A DNA stretch of 64,000 nucleotides from Parapristionchus giblindavisi (taxonomy: Eukaryota > Nematoda > Chromadorea > Rhabditida > Diplogasteridae), in NCBI GenBank assembly GCA_943737045.1, contig CALSFV010000427.1:99501-163500 (forward strand), in the 5' to 3' direction. How positions within the stretch are numbered: the first letter of the stretch is position 1; every line of letters begins with the position of its first letter. The position numbers and the translations under genes were made by a program. This document shows positions 24,251 through 34,131 of this stretch, piece after piece. The notes under the pieces were generated by a model that worked only from the letters and a program-made list of their open reading frames with translations, ran no database searches and had not been told where the DNA came from.

Positions 24251-27044
24251 CAGAACGCGCACAACAAGGAGGTGCAGCTCAAGCTCAACATAAGATTCTA
24301 GTTCGATTAGTATCTAGATTCAAAGAGAATAATGATCATCTTGAGAAGATGTTAACGGATTTCATTATCAAAGAACATGTACGTTATCATACTTTGAATT
24401 ATTTTGATTAATTAATATCGATTGATTTAATTGTAGAAGAGTAGATCAGAATTGGCTCTATTATGGGTTGCTGAGATGCATGCACAGTATCATGGGTATG
24501 CCATCATTTATACAATAATCATTCCCAGATATGATATCCAAAATGAGGATTACTGTAGTCTGCGTGTATTGACTCTGTCATTCTAATTGACCATCTTCCA
24601 TTCTATTCCTCATCTATCTATCAATCATATAATATTTATTCTAGTCTCTTACAGATTCTCTTTATGTTATTCTTCTTCACATGAAGATGGAAAGATGACT
24701 AAGGAAGAAAGATTAGCCAGGTCACTAATTCTTTTCCCACTATTTTAATCAATATTCCTATTTTGTTCAGATACGATAAAGTTCTTGTTCGTCTTCTAGA
24801 GAATCTTTTGATGAATGAACTACACAAGGAAACGTAAGTGAAATCTTTCTCTTTCTCACCAATAATTTAATCAATCAATATAATTGATTACAGTATCTTC
24901 CATAAAATCTTTCTGGAAGCTCCTCTTATTACACCTGGTGCTCTATCGTATCTAAAACAAGCTTGTATTGATCCGATTTTTGGTGCTTTCGGTGAGTCCA
25001 ATAATTGGTAGTACGGTATCTTGAATGATATTGATTAATGTTTAGCTATAACAACACTTCGTGAATTAGTTCTTACTCGTTCAAGACAAAGAGAAGAACT
25101 ACTTCAACTTCTATTTCATCTTACTTTCTATGAGAAGCATGAGGTTTGATCTTTGTAAATGATTATCGATTGATAATGACTTATTTCAGACCCGTTCTCA
25201 ATCAATTGAAACTATCAAAGAACTCTTCGAACTACCGTATATGCGTGCATGCGTACGTGAATGTGTAGTACGACAATTGGAAGAATGCACCCTTGATACA
25301 CCTCCCCCACACTTTATTATCGATTCACAAAATACTCAATGGACTACTTTACATAGAGTAAGCATATATTAAACTTATTCAAACACACTCGATTCTTGAA
25401 GTAATTGTTTTATGGATAGGTAATTGATTGTGTGATTGATTGATTGAATTAAGGCAGCCTTGGCTCTTCCGGTGGCAACTCTTACATTAGATCATTCATT
25501 GATTCATGATATGGCTAGAGTATTCGTTATGAGTTCGTCCAAGGATTTCAAATTGGTATGTACTATTGATTGATTGAAATAATATAGATAGATAGATATA
25601 TTGATTGATTGATCATTTAGACAATGATGAGATCGATTGAAAGTGCAGTGAAAGTAATGGGACAGAATTCAATTGAAATTCTTCGTTTATTAGATGAAGC
25701 TCCTGATGGAACTGAATCATTCATTGCTAGAATTGTTCATTTACTCACTGAAAGAGGTACTCTATACGTATATCAAGTATTGATTGATCTATCCATATAT
25801 TGATTTATTGATGTAATTACAGCTCCTGCAACTCCTGAGATAGTTGTTCGTATGAAGAGACTACATGATAAACGTAATCTTGATGTCCGTTCACTTCTTC
25901 CGATCCTATCTGGATTGGATAAGGTACTGTATTCATTCTATTATTGATTATTGATTGATCGATCTATTCAGACTGATCTTCTTATCATTCTTCCTAAATT
26001 CTTACTAACTGCACTTCATGCTAAACAATTTGGATTTGCTGTCAAGAAGATTTTATCGACTAAAAGTTAGTTAACTTCTTCCTATTCATATTGATTGTTT
26101 GCATATATAATTAATATGAATTATATTATAGATGCAGAAACAGGTGAATATGCTATGACTCCATCCGAACTTCTTACTGAATATCATCGATTCATTCCCA
26201 AGACTTCTGAACAGAAAAGATTATTACGAGAAAGTTAGTTTGATCTATTCATTTGCAAAATCAATCGATTATTCTAGATGTTCGTACTCCTCTAACAGCG
26301 TATCGTTCAATGACTAAAGAGTATATATCATCATCAATTGAAGATATGTTAAGAGATTCACCTATACCTCCTCTACTATTCCATACTATAGTTACTGTAT
26401 ATGAATTGGTTAGTTCATTCATCTCTTCATTCAATCATTCATCATAATCAATATCTTCTTCAGCATACATCCCTTCATGCTTTCTTATCAAATGTTCTTC
26501 ATAAGATAGTCAATCGTAATCTATGGAAAGATAATGAGGAGAGTCAAAATGACTTCTTCCAAGCTATTGTAGCTATGCCTGATATATCATATCCAGTAAG
26601 TATACATAATCAAAGATCAAAGATCAATTCTTTGTTTGAGGTTGCATTGACTAATCTATCATTAGAAGATCTGACAAAGTTGATAGGAAGTACACAGAAT
26701 GTGAATATATCCGAGAAGTTAGCTAAAGCTCTTCCAACTTTATCCTCACATCAACAAAGGTACGTCCTATATTTGGTTGAATTAACTGAGATGAATGTAC
26801 TGTAGTATATTGATTGTATTGTAGATCAATATCGAATGAAGTACTTGAATTGATTGGAGTTAGTGATAGACCCTGTGATATTCGAGATAAAGAAAGAGAG
26901 AAAGAAAGAATGGAAAGAGAAGAAAGAAGAGAAAGAGATAGAGATAGAGATGGTAGAGATAGAAGAAGAGATGAAAGAAGAAATGAACGATCGATTGATG
27001 ATAGAAGATCTACACGTAGAAGTTATGCTATTGGAGATAAATAA
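20510..27044 (+). CDS. SYMPK: Symplekin, scaffold of the mRNA 3'-end cleavage and polyadenylation machinery
   Basis: Scaffold joining CPSF, CstF and the histone pre-mRNA cleavage complex. Start MDEVEIGESLDELIVASLQE at 20510. The N-terminal HEAT-type region includes HLIDNFLDEMLQFAAHPQSS then IKCFVISFIERA. The middle has KTKVQMNIVTSCKDMTKEER then RLFVITLNRLMD. The C-terminal Symplekin_C region reads RYDKVLVRLLENLLMNELHK, IFHKIFLEAPLITPGALSYL, and RTPLTAYRSMTKEYISSSIE then DMLRDSPIPPLL. The tail is a low-complexity Arg/Glu/Asp run (DRRRDERRNERSIDDRRSTR) ending AIGDK-stop at 27044. More than 20 short exons, mostly with 50-80 bp introns. One early intron (about 21.2-22.5 kb) is enlarged by a dispersed repeat and a MITE. 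Confidence 0.9.
21941..22150. repeat. Dispersed repeat, 'tatagtggg' family, copy 2
   Basis: Shares ordered blocks with 3697-3897: atatagtgggtaaattttcg, tatttttcgcttaaatt, tatagtgggtcgatcct and gaatatgaaaatgaatgatt. It lies in the enlarged symplekin intron directly next to a MITE. Confidence 0.7.
22192..22364. mobile_element. Short MITE with CACACGGAGAAAAAA terminal inverted repeats
   Basis: The left tip gcacacggagaaaaaattcc is mirrored by gtttttttctgtgggtgc. Internally attattccctcatgggtaag, attattccctcatag and aataattcccttatagac form nested inverted copies, so the whole 173 bp can fold. Its terminal CACAC-GAGAAAAAA is also the tip of the 27511-30685 element. Located in a symplekin intron. 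Confidence 0.8.
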
Positions 27045-27345
27045 ATAGATTCCTTTACCCTTATGATCTTTTATCTTTGATCTTTGATCTATCCATTCCT
27101 TTCGTATCATAACAAAATATTTACGGGTTGTTTTATTCTCATCCTATCCTAATATATATGATATGAACCGTTTTCTAATACATATATTCTAGTCTTTTTT
27201 ATTTGTTAATTTTTAAATAATGCCGACAATAAATGAATAAATCTAATGTAATGTTGTTTGTATTTGAATGATTTCGTTGACTATCGATCTGTTGTTACTT
27301 TGCACATCACACAATTGTATTGTAGATAAAGTAGTTTATTGAAAG

Positions 27346-30300
27346 ATGACTGAAGGGGACAATATAGCTCATGTGAAAGATGGAATGGCTATATTCAATC
27401 CTGTATTGAAACATATTTATCGAGACTTTGATGGACGAGTTACTGCACTTGGATCTACTACTGTAAGTAATCTGGATTATGTGGTTACTGTTGTTTCTAC
27501 CGTAATCCTACACACAGAGAAAAAAGTGTTAAAAGACCAACCAAAACAGCTGTACTCCATTGTACACAAGCCCAAGGAGGTGTTAAATATAACACTTTTT
27601 TAGGTCTACTCCGGTAAGACCTAAAAGTGTTAAATATAACACCAGGAAGTGTTAAATATGACACTTTTTGGAAAGGTGCTGGATATTGCCCCGCCCGTTG
27701 GTAGCTCGCTCTTTACACTATTACATTTGCTTATTGTGTTGTTTTTGCAAACAAAGAACAATGTATTATACATAGAACACTGTTTATCGCACAGTTGGAA
27801 ATAAATAAAAACAAACATAAATGTTACAAAAATTAACAGTAGCTTCTTTTACAGACATTTAACAATAGTATTAAACAATATGAAGCAATGACGACTCATG
27901 AAGAACATATACTTGATTGGATTTCTTGCGAAAAAGAAATTCTTCACCTCGTAACTAAAAAGAAATAAGAAATAAATAAGAAAGAAACTCGTATTTCACC
28001 GTTTGATTTATCCTTCAATTGAAAAATATATTACAAAAATTACTATATATTTCATATAGAAAACATAAAAATCATATAATAATTAATTAATAGTACCTCA
28101 TCCCTTGCTCTATTCATAAATAACATAAATTAATAAATCAATCAATTAGCAACAGAAATGGCTCACAATGGCTCTGAAATGCTGAAAAACATAATTACTC
28201 CTGTACCTGTTATAATTATTAAAACATGTCCAAGGAATTATCATTAATATTCAATCGATTGAATTCAATTGTCAACCTACAATAAATAAAAAAAAATTTT
28301 TTTTCTGAATCCTGTCATGTAGATATAAAACACATTTAGTTCCCGGGCCCACATTTAAGAGTCCGGATCTGTAAGACTCGACCATTTCGGCCAGATTTCG
28401 GACATCGCGCCAAGAATTTTGATTCAGGCCACTCCACTTTATTTGGGTGTAGGGTACCTTGGGCCCTGATTACAAAATGGTACCCAAAGTGGCCCCACCA
28501 GTGGAAAGCGGCGCGCCAGGTGGGCGCCAAGTTTGAAAAGGAATTGCTTAAAATTAATCGCAATAATGTTTCTGTGCACATTCGGCATGCCTAACACAAT
28601 GCCGAAGAAATTAGGACTCTAGCTTGTTCGGTTGAAAAAATATGAAAATCGAGATTTCAAACTTGGCGCCCACCTGGCGCGCCGCTTTCCACTGGTAGGG
28701 CAACTTTGGGTACCATTTTGTAATCGGGGCCCAAGGTACCCTACACCCGTAAAGTGGAGTGGCCTGAATCAAAATTCTTGGCGCGATGTCCGGACCATGG
28801 TCGAGTCTTACAGATCCGGACTCTTAACACTGTGTTTTACAGTTCTATTTATCCTTACATTCAAAAATATATTACAACTATTATATAGTATCACATAGAG
28901 AACCCTATAAATCATAAAACAATCGTACCTTCAAGTATTGTAGACATTAATCTATTAATCAATCAATAATAGAATAATAATTCTATTATTGATCTCTGAA
29001 ATGCTGCAAAACATTAATTATTATTGTACCTGTCACAAGTATTGAAATAACTCCAATAAATTATTAATTACATTCCAACAATTCAATCTAATATCCAACC
29101 TGAAATAAATGAAAATATTAAAAAAAGATCTTTCTCAACAAATCGTGTACATGCAAAAAATGTTGATCCATATTTCACACCATACGTTGGCGAGACCCCC
29201 CCCCCCACTCAAAAATGAATTATTGGCCAAATTCACTCAAAAATGATTTTTTTCTGCATTTTTTGCGACCGGCCCACCCCATTTGAATTTCTAGCGACAA
29301 AGGTACCCATTTTGCTCAACACTAACGAAAAGTTGAATTGTCAGGCTGATTCAGGCTCACTGAGAAAATAAAATAAATTAGCGCCCAACCTTGAACAGAA
29401 TCTATCTGAAGAGCGGCATTTCCACAGCTAAGTCCATACAATCCGGTAGGAATATCATTGGCCTTGAGCGGGTCAAATCAGTCTGGAAAACAAAAAAATA
29501 AGTACCATAATCAACATTAACATGCATTATATATCCATATCATCACTATAATGCTGACATATACTTCCATAATCCGTACTAGATCATCAACCCCTCCTGT
29601 ATCCAACACCACAACTATTGTCATCAGCCCCTCCAGCCAACAGAATTAATATAATATTATTCTCAGGTGTTTGAATCCAGCAAGTACTATGAATTACCCT
29701 GGATGATCATGCATGATTTTACTAGTATTCGTGAACATGATCATGACACCTGAGTTGCCAACAATATGGACGCAGAACAGGAAAAAAAAGAAACATAAAA
29801 TGGAGACCGGAAACTGACCTGGTTTTTGGCAGTTATCTCCACATTTCCAAACGAATTGTCCTCCTGTGTTGCCTTTCGCTCCACCAATCACCGCAAAAAA
29901 CTGCAATTTTACCACAAAGCTTCAAATAAAAAGACCCAAGTACTAAATCATAATAAATACAAGTAATTAAGGAAAATAAAAAAATAGTATAATAAAACCT
30001 ATCTAATCTGAACATCTGCTCACTTCCTATCTCGACCGGCATCCCATAGGCAAATCGATGAGCAATTGATCTGGAACGAAATGATAATATTGATTGATTG
30101 CGGCTAACATAGATTGCAAGTTGAACGAAATTAGTTTTCATTGCACAACACAGTGTACCTAGAACAAAGATTATGATTGGTACGCGCGTATACTAAGTTC
30201 AGTCCTATACGTGAATTCATTCGTTGGGCTACAAAATTCTAAATGAAGTAACTTGAAAGAAAGTAAGAATGAAATCACGCAAAGAAGATAAAAATATAAC

Positions 30301-32043
30301 TCGAGAAAATAACAAAATAAAACCTACTGATGTTATCCGTGCTGCTCGCGCCAGTCGCATACGTAGGTGACCTAATAGATGATGAATTAAACAGAGCAAT
30401 AAAGGTTAACATAAATCGACATGAAAGTAATAAAACGATTAAAATTTAAATTTTAACAAATTTCCTCCGCCACTGCGAGAATGAAATTACAGTAAGCAAA
30501 ATGAAGAAATGCATACACCATTTATCGCAAAGTGACTTCGATATAACACCTTATGGATGTATCAGGAGTACAGCCGAAAAAGTGTTATATTTAACACTTC
30601 TTGGTCTTATATTTAACAGACCATAGGTGTTAAAATAGCGCGCGGTCACACGGGGATTTTTATTTAACACTTTTTTCTCTGTGTGTATAGCGAGGATACT
30701 GTAACTGTAGTTTTAGATGCAACGTGGTCATAAAATATTGATTGGAACTTCACATGGAAAGGTGTATATACATAATGCGACTGAAGCTTATACTGTAGAT
30801 GATAATTATGAATATATTGTATACGGTAAGTATCTGATTATTGAATGATTCTATGTTTATTGATATATTAAGAGGATGGTGAGAAACGAACAATATCAGC
30901 GTTGGGAGGATTAGCTTTAGCTACTCTTGTATATATTCATATAAGAACATATGGAGTAGTTATAATGAAAGAAAGTTCAGAAGATATGATTAATGATCTT
31001 GAAGGAAGGTATCTCTATTCATTGAATGATCTTTGATCTTTGATATCATCATTCAGATTACTTCCATATACTACAATTCTATCAGATCATCATGGTTTCT
31101 GTAATGTTATATCTCATGGATTCAGAATAGTTATTCCTTCTTCTGATAAACGTATTCATTCCATCTATTCATTCATTCATTCGTTCATCTCTATCTTCTA
31201 TTTAGATCTAATTGTATGGTCGAATGATTCCACTGAATCCACTATTGATTTGGTCAACACAGGAGCGCCTATGGTAGATTACTGATCTTTGATCTTTGAT
31301 CTTTGATTGATTAAAGGTTCTTGCGCTTTTCCATAATGAGCCAGTTGTCGGAGCTGAAGATGGATCAGTTGCTATCTATAAATATCTCAAACCTGGAGAT
31401 CATATTAGAGTTAGTTATATTTGATCTCTGATCTTTGATCTTTGGTCTTTCTTTCAGGAGCAAATATTTAATAGTCCAATATTTTCTTTAACATCTATTG
31501 ACGATCGATTAGTAGTTGGATCGGTTGCATCACAAATAAAGATTTTGAATTCTAAACTTCGTGTTTTAGCTAATATCAACTATCCTTCATCGTGAGTTCA
31601 TCTTTAAACTCTATTTGTTCATCTTTGTTTGTTTTTAAATGTATTGATCTTTGATCTTTTTAGAGCAATGGGATGTGGTGCACTTGCTGCTGGAGATCCA
31701 TATTCAAAGGAATTGAAGAGATTTGCAGCAGGTAGGATAATCAATCAATATAATGAATCAATAAATCGATAATAATCTAGGATTCTGGGATGGATCAATT
31801 CGTATTTATTCAACATCATCATACGGTATACGATATGTAATCAATCCAATCAATGAAAGTAAACATTCAACTAATTCTCTTGTATGGATTGTAAATCTAT
31901 TACAAGATCAATTATTTGCTGCTTGTGAAGATGGAAATCTATATTTATATGAGATAGAGACTAAAAGATCATTAAGATCTATTAAGAGAGATCAACAAAA
32001 GAATGAAAAGACGAAAAATAAATCGCATGATGATGATTTGTAA
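27346..32043 (+). CDS. WD40-repeat protein, possibly GNB1L-like
   Basis: Start MTEGDNIAHVKDGMAIFNPV at 27346. Blade-like segments include HKILIGTSHGKVYIHNATEA, EDGEKRTISALGGLALATLV, PVVGAEDGSVAIYKYL, RLVVGSVASQIKILNSKLRV, KRFAAGFWDGSIRIYST and DQLFAACEDGNLYLYEIETK. The G-DG-(I/V)-(I/L)Y strand ends are typical of WD40 propellers, though the W-D dipeptides are degraded. The C-terminus is lysine-rich (KNEKTKNKSHDDDL-stop at 32043). The order AEDGS-V, then a 'GW/FD--IR(I/V)' blade near the end resembles GNB1L, but that is a weak match. The first intron is enlarged to over 3 kb by a TIR element. Confidence 0.7.
28355..28827. mobile_element. 473-bp TTAA foldback nested in the 3.2-kb element
   Basis: Left TTAAGAGTCCGGATCTGTAA and right TTACAGATCCGGACTCTTAA are exact reverse complements; arms of about 175-183 bp flank a spacer of about 115 bp. 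The arms are GC-rich compared with surroundings (ggcgcgccaggtgggcgcca). TTAA at both tips and the shared TTAAGAG-CCGG link it to the 17144-19368 element. It is nested, so it inserted after the larger element. Confidence 0.88.
29190..29320. repeat. Dispersed repeat with 'actcaaaaatga' and 'aatttctagcgacaaagg'
   Basis: Contains a run of 13 C, ccaaattcactcaaaaatga and atttgaatttctagcgacaaagg. A related block at 61430-61610 has gccaaagttcactcaaacatg and attttaatttccagcggcaaagg in the same order. Confidence 0.6.
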
Positions 32044-32318
32044 TGATTATTTTGTTATATTTGTATTTACAAGTTTATATTGATTTTGTTATTTACTTTG
32101 CTTTCATTTCAATTGATCTCATTTTATGAGATTGTTTAATCAATAAAGTATCGATCTCTGTACAATTTATATTTATATTATGCATTATTACAAAGGAATA
32201 AAAAACTTTGTATTACGTATTCAATAGAAATTCAAATCGATTATCGATTGACAGAATTTTCCCTCATCAATGAAATGTGTTGAGAGAACGAAAGGGCGCA
32301 AATTTGATGCTGACTAAA

Positions 32319-34131
32319 TCAATACGATTGATCATTGTATTTATCGGTTGGATTAGTAACCTTTTTAATCCAATCAGTCAGACTTCTTGTAGTCGTTCTA
32401 CCGTATTCTTTTTCATACCTACCATATGGTTTTTGTAGTGCATTAAACAGAGAAAGAGAAACAACTCCAGTGAAGATCTGAATAAATCAATGATAATTAT
32501 CTACATATACGACAATGAATCTTACAATCAATCCTTTATTTTCATTGTCTTCTGATTCTTTTATAATATCTTCAAATTCTTTACAAGTCTTTTCAATAGA
32601 TTCATATTTTGGTTCAATCTTTGTAATTCCTTCATTCCATATGAAAGATGAAGAAGATTCAAATGGTTCATCCACGACACATATTATCTATAGAAATACG
32701 AGAATACATTATTACAAAGTATAAATATGTTAACCTGATTATTCTTCTTCCATATATCATCAATCGATAAATCATTGAATGGATTATTGATATCTGTATG
32801 CAATTATGGTATAATTTGTTTATACATTTCCTCACCTTCTTCTTTTCTTAACAGAAGATCATCAAAATGTTGTTCAATCAGTTTTTCAAAACTTTGAAAA
32901 TCAGACGAAGTGAAATTTGAGAAATGAGTGAAATGAAGAATAACGATCTGAATTGATATCAAGGTGTTACGAAAAATAATTATTTTAATCTTGAGGAATT
33001 ATTCAAAGAAAAAAGAAAAATAGAAAGAAGAATGAGGAACATTCAAAATTTTCATATCTAATTCGTATATGAAAAAGGAAATGACTAACCTCTTTCTTAT
33101 GTTCCATTAGAAATCTGTGAATTGCATGCATGTGATCCTCAAAATATTCATTTTCTCCAGAATAAGTTCAGAAGATTATTGAACCTTGATAAGTCCACAA
33201 TAAAGACCATTGAGAGCAAAGAATTGTCCATCTCTCGATGATAGTTTTATATGAAGATAACGAATACCAAGGAGAAGCTAAGAAGATCATAAGAAGATAA
33301 TGACTAATGGATAAGAGAAACCTGTGTTTCTAAATGAACATATTGATGTTTCATCCATCGTCCAAGTGTTTCTTTTCCCAATGGAATAGAGGCAAGACTT
33401 CTAAAATTCATATTCTTCCTATGTTTAATTTCAGCGAAGGCTTTGGATTTATAATTTTTTTAGATGATAATTTAGATCAACTCTATGTACACCTTTCCCC
33501 CTTTTTTTATTAACAGCTAAAAAATTCCCTTTGAGAACATAAACATAATTATACGATGTCTAAGGGCTTGGTGATATATGTTTGATGGAATGAGTGCAAC
33601 TCAAAGATGAGATGGAATAGTTTGAATATTCTTTAACCTTAAACATTTAGATAGATCCATTCCAACTTCATCAGATTCATTAACATTAAATGAACAAGCA
33701 TTGTCCGATCCTCAAAAAATAAATGCAAAAATTTTCAGATTATTTCAGAAAATCTGGTTTGTTTAAAATCTATTACTGCAATATTTTACAGAGATAAGAT
33801 AAATATAAGATTGAGAAGATTGATTGTTTTATGATTGAGAAGAGAAAGAAAGAAAGAAGAAGAAAAGAATAGATCAAGAAGTATGTATGACTTGTGGCAA
33901 TAGAAGAATAGATGAAAGGGAAAGATGAAAGACTAAGAGGATAGAGGTGTTAATGGACTCATTCATTCATATCTATACAATAAATATCAATGGAATTATA
34001 ATATGATAGAATATTCAAGAAAACATTGAAACCAACAAAAAGAAGTAAATATTGATCTAAAGATGAATAGAACCTGGTAGATATAATTGAGAGAATGGTT
34101 TAATCTTTGATGAATAAGATAAAGATGACAT
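32319..34131 (-). CDS. PI-PLC X-domain-like protein (PLCXD family), predicted catalytically inactive
   Basis: PLCXD proteins keep only the X half of the phospholipase C barrel. Start MSSLSYSSKIKPFSQLYL (CAT 34129-34131). The order of motifs fits the family: LYLPGSDNACSF (family LxIPGSHDSxxY), KCLRSLASIPLG-ETLGRWM then KHQYVHLETQ, LLLGIRYLHIKLSSRDGQFF, ALNGLYCGL (family FVHGLY), then EDHMHAIHRFLMEHKKE-VIL and FTGVVSLSLF, ending DKYNDQSY-stop at 32319. Both histidines needed for acid-base catalysis are replaced (SHD to SDN, VHG to LNG). About eight exons. Convergent with the WD40 gene. A non-enzymatic role is inference. Confidence 0.78.

Larger units (their letters stand above)
27511..30685. 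mobile_element. 3.2-kb TIR element flanked by TA, in a WD40-gene intron
   Basis: Left tip CACACAGAGAAAAAAGTGTT (27511) and right tip reading as its reverse complement (to 30685) form TIRs of about 23 bp. Both are bordered by TA (27509-27510, 30686-30687), as for a TA target duplication. Subterminal zones repeat gtgttaaatataacac blocks on both sides. The interior is non-coding by eye and holds a nested TTAA foldback and a C-run repeat near 29200 related to 61430-61610. No transposase seen. Confidence 0.8.
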
